IMG/VR virus record: IMGVR_UViG_3300044568_000301
Location: 1 to 35,108 of that record
Source of the DNA: a virus
Strand: one strand, 5' to 3'
Length of the DNA stretch: 35,108 nt
The translations under genes were made by a program, and so were the position numbers. Shown one piece after another: positions 30,272 through 35,108 of this stretch; positions within the stretch are counted from its first letter, which is position 1; every line of letters begins with the position of its first letter. Under the pieces are notes generated by a model. That model ran no database searches and had not been told where the DNA came from. It was given only the letters and a program-made list of their open reading frames with translations.

Positions 30272-30717
30272 CACTCAACCCTCCGACCAACAACGCTCAA
30301 CACAGCGGCGGTGCTAACTTTGGCAATACCAATCGGCTTCTGGTTATTGGTTATTGGATTATGGTTATTGGTTAGCATACCGTTTGCATTGCGTTCGCTA
30401 TGCGTTCGCATCCATCTTTGTTGGGCGCTCTGTTTAGCTTTTGCCTGTTTTTCCTGCACTTTTTCCATTTCCTTCATCGCCCGAGCATTGACGTAACCGG
30501 ACGCAGTAAGAATAAAAAAATCGTTTAGGATGCGACGGATTCTGTCTCGTTCCCTTCCGTTGATTGGGCGGCAAAGCTGCATAGCTTCACGCTCGCCAAA
30601 CGGTTTTTCGGTAGCGTAAAAGCGATCTAACAAAAGGGTATAAACGCCATGCTCGTAGGTGGTGAGATGGCCGGTATCTCGGGCGTAATCCCCGAGATGA
30701 CGAGTGTAAAAAAGCAT
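30271..30717 (-). CDS. DUF1376 (YdaU-like) replication protein, 148 aa
   Basis: The N-terminus YTRHLGDYARDTGHLTTYEHGVYTLLLDRFYATEKPF is the DUF1376 signature, found in phage and prophage proteins that sit where the lambda O replication gene does. The C-terminal half is a Lys/Gln-rich linker (VQEKQAKAKQSAQQR) and a simple tail. Many DUF1376 proteins are longer with a second C-terminal region, which is absent here. GGAG lies six bases upstream of the ATG. It is the first gene of the leftward operon, immediately downstream of a nested inverted repeat, in a place suited to an initiator that acts on a nearby origin. Confidence 0.78.
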   Translation of the reverse strand: MLFYTRHLGDYARDTGHLTTYEHGVYTLLLDRFYATEKPFGEREAMQLCRPINGRERDRIRRILNDFFILTASGYVNARAMKEMEKVQEKQAKAKQSAQQRWMRTHSERNANGMLTNNHNPITNNQKPIGIAKVSTAAVLSVVGRRVE

Positions 30718-30743
30718 ATTGTCTCCGCACAGTTAAAAACCAT

Positions 30744-30792
30744 GCGTAGCGGTTGACAGGTTAAGTGTTCCCCCCTTAACCTTCCGCTACGC
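30744..30792. repeat. Nested inverted repeat in the control region
   Basis: The outer arms GCGTAGCGG (30744-30752) and CCGCTACGC (30784-30792) match perfectly over 9 bp. The inner arms AGGTTAAG (30758-30765) and CTTAACCT (30775-30782) match over 8 bp around a loop TGTTCCCCC. Five bases on the left and one on the right separate the two stems. It lies just upstream of the DUF1376 gene and outside any reading frame I accept. It could be an origin element, an operator or an RNA leader structure. Confidence 0.72.
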
Positions 30793-30813
30793 TCTGCAAC
30801 CTCGAAAGCGTAT

Positions 30814-30829
30814 GGCAGCCCCCCCTGCC
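30814..30829. repeat. Short hairpin with C-rich loop
   Basis: GGCAG (30814-30818) pairs with CTGCC (30825-30829) around six C bases. It adds to the group of palindromes in this non-coding stretch between the DUF1376 gene and the Cro-like gene. No T run follows on either strand, so it is not a good terminator on its own. Confidence 0.4.
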
Positions 30830-30834
30830 GCGTC

Positions 30835-30854
30835 AACCCCCTTAATCGGGGGTT
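30835..30854. terminator. Possible terminator hairpin between the leftward operon and the Cro-like gene
   Basis: AACCCCC (30835-30841) pairs with GGGGGTT (30848-30854) over 7 bp with loop TTAATC. On the plus strand it is followed by only a broken T run (TGTCGTTT), and on the minus strand by none. It lies just past the end of the Cro-like gene and could terminate or attenuate its transcript. I cannot separate this from a structural role. Confidence 0.4.
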
Positions 30855-30881
30855 TGTCGTTTCTGGGTTCCGTAGAACGCA

Positions 30882-31049
30882 TTAGCGCCCCTGTGGGGGC
30901 TTTACCTGCCCAGCCTTGAGCTGCCACGCCCGAGCCGCTGGGATCGCCCCAGCTTTAACCCATTGGCTAACAGCACCTTTCGTGACGCCAAATGCCTCGG
31001 CTAACGCCTGCTGGCTACCGTATCGCTTAATAAGCTTCTGAATGTCCAT
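30882..31049 (-). CDS. Cro-like HTH repressor, 55 aa
   Basis: From the ATG at 31049 the protein reads MDIQKLIKRYGSQQALAEAF, GVTKGAVSQWVKAGAIPAAR, then AWQLKAG. This is the lambda Cro/YdaS-type helix-turn-helix, with the turn Gly in AEAFGVTKGAVSQW. It is the only gene in the divergent region and is read leftward, so it would bind and control the two flanking promoters. A TATATT lies about nine bases upstream of the ATG without a ribosome binding site, suggesting a leaderless transcript, as for lambda cI from PRM. It was missed by a 60-aa cut-off. No CI-type second repressor or integrase was found. Confidence 0.85.
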   Translation of the reverse strand: MDIQKLIKRYGSQQALAEAFGVTKGAVSQWVKAGAIPAARAWQLKAGQVKPPQGR

Positions 31050-31160
31050 GCTGCGGAATATAGCCGCCTAAACTTTTTTTTGCTAGGGGTATTGCAATCT
31101 GCGTTTAGGTTGCTAAACTTACAACCGTTGACAGACACAACCCACAGAAAGGAATTTGTT
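31050..31160. promoter_or_regulatory. Divergent promoter region of the rightward operon and the Cro-like gene
   Basis: This non-coding interval separates the Cro-like gene from the first rightward gene. A candidate rightward promoter is TTGCAA (31092-31097) with TAAACT (31114-31119), 16 bases apart, and a candidate leftward -10 is TATATT on the minus strand near 31056-31061. Half-site CTAAAC occurs at 31068-31073 and the full palindrome at 31103-31118. The hexamers are imperfect, so the exact promoters are uncertain. Confidence 0.5.
31103..31118. promoter_or_regulatory. Candidate operator palindrome
   Basis: GTTTAG GTTG CTAAAC is a perfect inverted repeat with 6-bp arms and a 4-base spacer. 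It overlaps the proposed -10 of the rightward promoter. A further copy of the half-site, CTAAAC, lies at 31068-31073 next to the Cro-like start. This spacing and placement fit binding of a Cro-like dimer to repress the rightward operon and its own gene. Binding is inferred, not shown. Confidence 0.6.
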
Positions 31161-31364
31161 ATGACCACAAAGTACGTCGCAGATGTTCACCAAGGTTTTG
31201 ACCTAAACCCTTTCACGGTTACCGGAAATGTCAGTTCAATGTACTGGCGCGGTACGATACGGTGCGGCACAAAGACGGTAGCGCGAACTAACAGATACAA
31301 AACTCGCAAAGCAGCCGAACGCGCAGCCGCTAAATTGTTAAAAGTATTTGAGGTGGCGGCGTAA
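31161..31364 (+). CDS. Small basic unknown protein, 67 aa
   Basis: AAGGA lies about seven bases before the ATG at 31161, so I chose this start over one at 31080 that would cross the promoter. The product is basic at the C-terminus (NRYKTRKAAERAAAKLLKVF), with a small beta part before it (FTVTGNVSSMYWRGTIRCGTK). It is the first gene of the rightward operon. A DNA- or RNA-binding role is possible; no family is recognised. Confidence 0.6.
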   Translation: MTTKYVADVHQGFDLNPFTVTGNVSSMYWRGTIRCGTKTVARTNRYKTRKAAERAAAKLLKVFEVAA

Positions 31365-31393
31365 GCCGCCCCTCCCACACAGGAGCAACAGAT

Positions 31394-31657
31394 ATGCACG
31401 ACAAGTATTCAGCCCTCGGCACATTCGTAGCCTACGGCAACAAGTTCCAGATTGACGTTGAGTATTCGCAGGACATGGACGGCGAGATTACCGTTGACCG
31501 TGCCACCCTTATCGGCATCTACCTTGATGGCGACAAGAAGCCCTCATCGCTTAACCACGGCATTGTCCTAGACCTTGGCTACCTCTCACCTGACGAGGAG
31601 TTTGAGATTGAGGAAATTGCCACGCGTGATGCGTTCTACAACGCGGGGTTGGAATGA
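31394..31657 (+). CDS. Small acidic unknown protein, 87 aa
   Basis: CAGGAG lies ten bases before the ATG at 31394. The product begins MHDKYSALGTFVAYGNKFQI and is strongly acidic towards the end (LSPDEEFEIEEIATRD), with a beta pattern in the first half. It overlaps the next small gene as ATGA. It resembles small early phage proteins whose roles are unknown, and could act as a DNA mimic, but no motif supports this. Confidence 0.6.
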   Translation: MHDKYSALGTFVAYGNKFQIDVEYSQDMDGEITVDRATLIGIYLDGDKKPSSLNHGIVLDLGYLSPDEEFEIEEIATRDAFYNAGLE

Positions 31658-31776
31658 AAAGTCCTTGGCCGCAATTTATTGCCATCGCCATCCTGTTCCT
31701 AATTGCTGCCGCCTGTGACCCCTGCGGTGACGGCGGTTGCACCGCAGCTGAGGAGCGAGCTTCCCATGCACGATGA
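31654..31776 (+). CDS. Short exported or lipoprotein-like peptide, 40 aa
   Basis: The ATG at 31654 overlaps the previous stop as ATGA. The product has a signal-like N-terminus (MKSPWPQFIAIAILFLIAAAC), in which AAAC is a possible lipobox with Cys21. CDPCGDGGC follows, giving three close Cys in the mature part. It is too short for a standard ORF cut-off. The 3' end overlaps the next gene by 11 bases. A role at the envelope, for example in superinfection exclusion, is possible but not shown. Confidence 0.55.
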   Translation: MKSPWPQFIAIAILFLIAAACDPCGDGGCTAAEERASHAR

Positions 31777-31894
31777 TGACCTGACTTGGTGGCATCACCA
31801 AGACGAAATGATGCAGCAGCTTGAAGAACAAGAACGCATTGAAGCCTGTAACCGGGCAATAGACGAACTGAAAGGAGAAGAAGATGCAGAGTGA
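31766..31894 (+). CDS. Small acidic helical protein, 42 aa
   Basis: I chose the ATG at 31766, with GAGGAG about nine bases upstream, over an upstream start at 31703 that would overlap the peptide gene almost completely. The product has MHDDDLTWWHHQDEMMQQLEEQ then IDELKGEEDAE, an acidic helix. It overlaps the Erf gene start by 11 bases. No family is recognised. It may be a small partner of the recombination proteins that follow it. Confidence 0.55.
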   Translation: MHDDDLTWWHHQDEMMQQLEEQERIEACNRAIDELKGEEDAE

Positions 31895-32528
31895 AACCAT
31901 TGGCGCATTGGCCGCCGCGTTAAGCAAAGCCCAAGCCGACATCACGGGTGCGCTGAAAGACAGTAGCAACCCGTTCTTTAAAAGCAAGTACGCCGATCTA
32001 GCGTCGTGTTGGGATGCCTGCCGTAAGCAGCTCGCTGCAAACGGTTTGTCGGTAATACAGACCACGCAGATGACCGAGCAGGGCTTGATGCTCGTCACCA
32101 CGCTTGCTCATTCCAGCGGTGAGTGGATCGCAGGGCAGATGCCCGTGCTGACCAAGGACAACAGCCCACAGGGTCAGGGCAGCGGCATTACCTACGCCCG
32201 TCGCTACGCCCTCGCCGCCATCGTGGGGCTGGCACAGATTGACGACGACGCCGAGGCTGCACAGGGTCGAGCGTTCACCAACGACCCGCGTGGCGATCTG
32301 GGCAAGAAGGTTGACCAGACCAAGCGTGACCAGTTTGTGCAGCAGTTCCGTGGTGCGTTCGATTTAGACGCCGAGGAAAAGGACATCGCCCTTGCGGTGA
32401 TGGCCGTACATGAAGCATTGAACCCAGACCATGACCTTTACATTGCCGTCGCAGACGTACTGACAGCAAAGGAACGGTCAGCAATCAAGAAGTACATTCA
32501 AATGGCAAAGGAGCAGAACCGTGGATAA
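31884..32528 (+). CDS. erf: Erf-family single-strand annealing protein, 214 aa
   Basis: The protein has the Erf landmarks: NPFFKSKYADLASCWDA near residue 30, then GSGITYARRYALAAIVGL and QIDDDAEAA near 105-130. Erf proteins anneal complementary single strands and circularise or repair phage DNA, as in P22. The C-terminal part is charged and helical. It is followed by an SSB-like protein and later NinB, so the group forms a recombination module. AAAGGAG lies about six bases before the ATG. The gene length is typical. Confidence 0.9.
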   Translation: MQSETIGALAAALSKAQADITGALKDSSNPFFKSKYADLASCWDACRKQLAANGLSVIQTTQMTEQGLMLVTTLAHSSGEWIAGQMPVLTKDNSPQGQGSGITYARRYALAAIVGLAQIDDDAEAAQGRAFTNDPRGDLGKKVDQTKRDQFVQQFRGAFDLDAEEKDIALAVMAVHEALNPDHDLYIAVADVLTAKERSAIKKYIQMAKEQNRG

Positions 32529-32805
32529 GTTTGACCCAAATATGCGTGGCGTATTGTTCAAGAACGAAAAGGGCGAGAACGCCAAGCGACCTGATTACCG
32601 TGGATCGTGTGTGATTAACAACATTGATTTCAACGTGTCAGGCTGGAAGAAGGTAAGCCAGAAAACGGGTGATACGTTCTTGTCGCTTAAGTTTGAAGCC
32701 AAGGGCGAGGGCAAGCTGTCCCGTACTGGCGAACCGCAGCAACAACCGACCAAGAAGCCGCAAGTGACGGAGGCTAACTGGGACGATCTGGACACCCCGT
32801 TTTGA
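32521..32805 (+). CDS. Small SSB-like protein with acidic tail, 94 aa
   Basis: The start is GTG at 32521, overlapping the end of erf by eight bases. The core DYRGSCVINNIDFNVSGWKK, then GDTFLSLKFEAKGEG, is a short beta pattern like small OB-fold proteins of phages that begin GVLFKNEKG. The end EANWDDLDTPF has the acidic D-x-D-x-P-F form of SSB C-terminal tails, which bind partner proteins. Together with its place after erf, this suggests a phage single-strand DNA-binding protein. The fold is inferred from pattern only. Confidence 0.68.
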   Translation: MDKFDPNMRGVLFKNEKGENAKRPDYRGSCVINNIDFNVSGWKKVSQKTGDTFLSLKFEAKGEGKLSRTGEPQQQPTKKPQVTEANWDDLDTPF

Positions 32806-33035
32806 AGCCATCCCGATACAACCCCCGCTTGTCGTTTGAGCAGTACTTAGTAGTGCTTGAGCGCAAGCGGGATGCCGCAGCGGAGTGCGAGCGTGTGCGA
32901 TACAGCGATCTCGTAAAGACTTGGGGCATCCGTCAAAGCGTCATTGGCACGGCGCTGCGACGGGGTATCAAGCAGTACGACTATTTGCTGCGTAAGCAGG
33001 GTTACACCCACGCATTGCCAGAGTATCAACGATGA
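32802..33035 (+). CDS. Small HTH-like basic protein, 77 aa
   Basis: The frame begins with a TTG at 32802 overlapping the previous stop (TTGA), the only plausible start because no ATG or GTG lies early in the frame with a ribosome binding site. The product is basic and helical: SFEQYLVVLERKRDAAAEC, then DLVKTWGIRQSVIGTALRRGIKQY, which resembles a helix-turn-helix. It ends four bases inside the glycosyltransferase start (ATGA). A DNA-binding role is likely; its target is unknown. Confidence 0.6.
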   Translation: MKPSRYNPRLSFEQYLVVLERKRDAAAECERVRYSDLVKTWGIRQSVIGTALRRGIKQYDYLLRKQGYTHALPEYQR

Positions 33036-33691
33036 AAGTGTTTATCGGTTGGGATAGCCGCGAGGACATTGCGTATCAGGTATGCAGAGCGTCCATCCTG
33101 CGGCACACCAGCATCCCGGTGGACATTCAGCCTGTCGTGCAGTCAGAGCTTCGGCAGCGTGGCGTGTATACCCGAGAGAGTGATCCGTTTTCGTCTACGG
33201 AGTTTTCGTTTACCCGGTTCTTGACCCCGTATCTGGCTGGATACACCGGTTGGGCGGTATTTGTGGACTGCGATTTTCTTTTCCGGGGGGACATTGCGGG
33301 ACTGATGGACTACGCCGACGGGGCAAAGGCTTGCCTTACGGTACAGCACGACTACAGGCCGAGCGAAACGGTCAAAATGGACAACAAGGCGCAGCATCTT
33401 TATCCACGTAAGAATTGGTCAAGTCTTATGTTTATCAACTGCGCCCACCCGCAAGTCAAGACGTTGACACCCGAGGTTGTAAACCGCGAAAGTGGAATGT
33501 TCTTGCACCGTTTCCAATGGTTAACGGATGACGTTATAGGCTCCTTGCCGATAGCGTGGAACTACCTTGAAGGTTGGTATACCCGTGACCATTGCCCCAA
33601 CCCTATTGCCGTTCACTACACCCGTGGCGGGCCGTGGTTTCCCAATTATCAAGATGTGGAATACGCCGAGGAATGGAAAGCGTACACATGA
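33032..33691 (+). CDS. Glycosyltransferase, GT8-like with DxD motif, 219 aa
   Basis: The protein begins MKVFIGWDSREDIAYQVCRAS, the first strand and nucleotide-sugar loop of GT-A enzymes. FVDCDFLFRGD carries the metal-binding DxD at about 83-85. Later blocks FINCAHPQVKTL and AVHYTRGGPWFPNY fit the acceptor and C-terminal metal-ligand region of GT8-type enzymes. It would move a sugar from a nucleotide-sugar to DNA, a virion protein or a host glycan. It lies between recombination genes and is coupled by ATGA to both neighbours. The acceptor is unknown. Confidence 0.8.
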   Translation: MKVFIGWDSREDIAYQVCRASILRHTSIPVDIQPVVQSELRQRGVYTRESDPFSSTEFSFTRFLTPYLAGYTGWAVFVDCDFLFRGDIAGLMDYADGAKACLTVQHDYRPSETVKMDNKAQHLYPRKNWSSLMFINCAHPQVKTLTPEVVNRESGMFLHRFQWLTDDVIGSLPIAWNYLEGWYTRDHCPNPIAVHYTRGGPWFPNYQDVEYAEEWKAYT

Positions 33692-34095
33692 AACGCATTT
33701 TCCCTGCCAACACCCCGCCTGACCAAGTAGCCACTTCGGTGCTACGCATGATGCAAGAGCTGCCCAACAAGCCGATTAGCGTAACGGTGGAGTTGTGGAA
33801 GAAACCCCGCAGCAACCAACAGAACGCTTATCTTTGGGGCGTGGTGTATCCAGCCATCATAGAGGGCGGTGGAGAAGCGTTAGGCGGATTTACCCGTGAC
33901 GATGTGCATGAGTGGATGTTGGGCGAGTGTTTTGGTTGGGAGACGCTAGAGGGCTTTGGGCGCAAACGCTTACGTCCATTACGTCGATCCTCCACGCTCA
34001 ATAAACAAGAATTCACCGATTACCTGACGTTTATAGATACCAAGTGTGCCGAGTTTGGCATCGTAATACCGGAGCCAACGTATGAACCTGCGTAA
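33688..34095 (+). CDS. ninB: NinB-type recombination protein, 135 aa
   Basis: The sequence has VTVELWKKPRSNQQNAYLWGVVYPAI, which is the NinB signature (RS-x-QQNAYLW), then GGFTRDDVHEWMLGECFG and QEFTDYLTFIDTKCAEFGI. NinB of lambda binds single-strand DNA and helps Red-type recombination, in place of host RecFOR. The ATG at 33688 overlaps the previous stop (ATGA); longer frames upstream are shadow of the glycosyltransferase. It matches the presence of Erf and the SSB-like protein. Confidence 0.88.
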   Translation: MKRIFPANTPPDQVATSVLRMMQELPNKPISVTVELWKKPRSNQQNAYLWGVVYPAIIEGGGEALGGFTRDDVHEWMLGECFGWETLEGFGRKRLRPLRRSSTLNKQEFTDYLTFIDTKCAEFGIVIPEPTYEPA

Positions 34096-34369
34096 AGAGG
34101 CCAGAGGTCGGGCGTGTACGGTGCGACTGCCCGGCATCTGCAACCACAACAGCGAGACGGTGGTGCTGGCGCATATCCGTATGCCCGGCATTTCAGGGAT
34201 GGGCATCAAGGCCCCTTCAGACCTTCTGGGCGCGTGGTCATGTAGCGCCTGCCACGACGCCATTGACCGACGCTCTAACGCCGACCTAGACCGAGACTAT
34301 GTGCGATTAGCGCACTTTGAGGGGATGGCTCGCACCATCGCCCAGTTACGCAAAGAGGGGAAGGTCTAA
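34082..34369 (+). CDS. YbcO/DUF1364-type putative nuclease, 95 aa
   Basis: The protein begins MNLRKEARGRACTVRLPGIC, then VVLAHIRMPGISGMGIKAP and GAWSCSACHDAIDRR. This is the DUF1364/YbcO pattern, with Cys12, Cys20, Cys54 and Cys57 as likely zinc ligands and His31 and His58 as candidate catalytic or metal residues. YbcO of E. coli is described as an HNH-type DNA or RNA nuclease. It overlaps ninB by 14 bases and fits recombination. Its activity here is inferred. Confidence 0.86.
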   Translation: MNLRKEARGRACTVRLPGICNHNSETVVLAHIRMPGISGMGIKAPSDLLGAWSCSACHDAIDRRSNADLDRDYVRLAHFEGMARTIAQLRKEGKV

Positions 34370-35108
34370 TGCGTCTTATCATGTGCTGTCAGAAAATTGA
34401 CGGCAGAGACTTTCGTAGCGATCTGCGGTTTTCGGTCATTGCTGCGGCTTTCTGGAAGCGCATATACCCTGACGGGGAGGTGTGGCTAGGCACAAACACT
34501 AGCGACGTTCCAGAGGCTTATAAGCGCCATATAACGGTCGTTGAGTTCCCGTTTGGCGAATACCCTGCCTTTGGGCGCACCAACTTTATGACCAACTACC
34601 TCCACTCGCCCATGTTTGACCGGGATACGGTCTTTACCGGGCACGATGTGGTGTTCCTCAAGCCATTACCGGCGTTTGAGGCTAAGGGCGTTACGAACTA
34701 CCGTTATCACCCTTCCCAACCGTATTGCAGCGATCTGTTTATCGCCAAAGACAAGGCGTATTGCTCGGAGTTGTTCCGCGAAATTCTGCAAGCGCACCAA
34801 TGGATGCCGCGCCCCATCGTTAATGGCGCTGGCGATCAGTTAGCGTATACCGTGACGCTTGGTATGCCAGAGGCGCATATGTTTAACGGCCAGTCGTTTT
34901 GTACACCGCGTAGGCCTGACATCTTGGCTGTCCCGGCGCATGAATACTTGTTTACGCACAACGATGGCTTTCCGCCTAACTACCGTGACTTTCTGCGTAT
35001 GTCAGCCGAAACCATATCGTTTGAAGATATGTTGACGGCCAAGACTGCCGTGCATTTTAAAGGCAACCGCAAAAAAGAACTTTTCCAGTTTGGGCATTGG
35101 GCGTACGA
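34369..35108 (+). CDS. Glycosyltransferase-like protein, N-terminal 246 aa (continues at base 1)
   Basis: The ATG at 34369 overlaps the previous stop by one base (TAATG). The protein reads MRLIMCCQKIDGRDFRSD, then DTVFTGHDVVFLKPLP, where the usual DxD is replaced by HDVV. GAGDQLAYTVTLGMPE and AVHFKGNRKKELFQFGHWAY follow, which are the acceptor-loop and H-x-G-type ends of GT-A enzymes. I read it as a diverged glycosyltransferase. The frame continues from base 10 and ends at 84, giving 264 aa in all. Loss of the second Asp makes activity uncertain. Confidence 0.68.
   Translation, partial: MRLIMCCQKIDGRDFRSDLRFSVIAAAFWKRIYPDGEVWLGTNTSDVPEAYKRHITVVEFPFGEYPAFGRTNFMTNYLHSPMFDRDTVFTGHDVVFLKPLPAFEAKGVTNYRYHPSQPYCSDLFIAKDKAYCSELFREILQAHQWMPRPIVNGAGDQLAYTVTLGMPEAHMFNGQSFCTPRRPDILAVPAHEYLFTHNDGFPPNYRDFLRMSAETISFEDMLTAKTAVHFKGNRKKELFQFGHWAY
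35081..35108 (+). repeat. Terminal overlap with the start of the window (circular closure)
   Basis: Bases 35089-35108 are identical to bases 10-29 (TTTGGGCATTGGGCGTACGA). Extending left, 35081-35088 match 2-9 except for one A/T difference. The coding frame is the same on both sides. I read this as an assembly overlap of a circular or circularly permuted molecule. Confidence 0.85.

Noticed and set aside
31128-31133. TTGACA as the -35 of the rightward promoter
   Set aside because: A -10 at normal spacing would fall on the ribosome binding site of the first gene, leaving no room for a transcript start; TTGCAA/TAAACT further left fits better.
1-35108. CRISPR arrays or anti-CRISPR loci
   Set aside because: No evenly spaced direct repeats were seen, and no aca-type regulator next to a candidate anti-CRISPR could be supported.

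Overview
The window is one essentially complete, circularly closing genome of a small tailed phage (about 35.1 kb, moderately GC-rich by eye). The last 28 bases repeat the first bases with a single mismatch, and a reading frame that starts at 34369 runs off the right edge and continues in frame from the left edge to its stop at 82-84. The gene content points to a podovirus: there is a long P22-type portal, scaffold, coat, a head-tail adaptor, a stabilisation-type tail protein and a set of large Ala/Gln/Gly-rich ejection-type proteins. No tape measure, tail tube or sheath gene is present. The coat resembles, from memory, those of BPP-1-like phages. Ribosome binding sites and lipoprotein-type signals suggest a Gram-negative host, probably a member of the Pseudomonadota, but the host cannot be read from the sequence. 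No integrase, DNA polymerase, helicase, primase or RNA polymerase gene was found.

Two operons diverge from one control region (about 30718-31160) and converge at about 1176-1440. The rightward operon (31161 through the junction to 1249) carries small unknown proteins, an Erf-type annealing protein, a small SSB-like protein, NinB, a YbcO-type putative nuclease, two glycosyltransferase-like proteins, a winged-helix protein and, last, a tRNA-Gln(UUG) followed by a strong hairpin terminator.

The leftward operon begins with a DUF1376 replication-type protein, an unknown protein, a VRR-NUC-like nuclease, a DUF5856-like protein, a GIY-YIG homing endonuclease, then the small and large terminase subunits and the portal. 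Three fibre-like genes (615, 266 and 670 aa, the last with three LamG-type domains) sit between the portal and the scaffold/coat genes. After the coat come a decoration-type protein, a DUF115/Maf-like protein, a C1q-like structural protein, the tail adaptor and stabilisation proteins, a GNAT-like protein, the ejection proteins, an S74-chaperone fibre, a lysis cassette (small membrane proteins, a lipoprotein, a 3-TM holin, a GH24 lysozyme), an HTH-metallophosphoesterase and a Cys-rich protein.

The control region encodes a 55-aa Cro-like repressor, contains a 16-bp palindrome that may be its operator, and holds a nested inverted repeat (30744-30792) that may be an origin or regulatory structure. 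Genes within each operon are tightly packed with ATGA, GTGA or TAATG overlaps, so translation is probably coupled throughout. Function assignments rest on motifs and remembered families; no database search was run.
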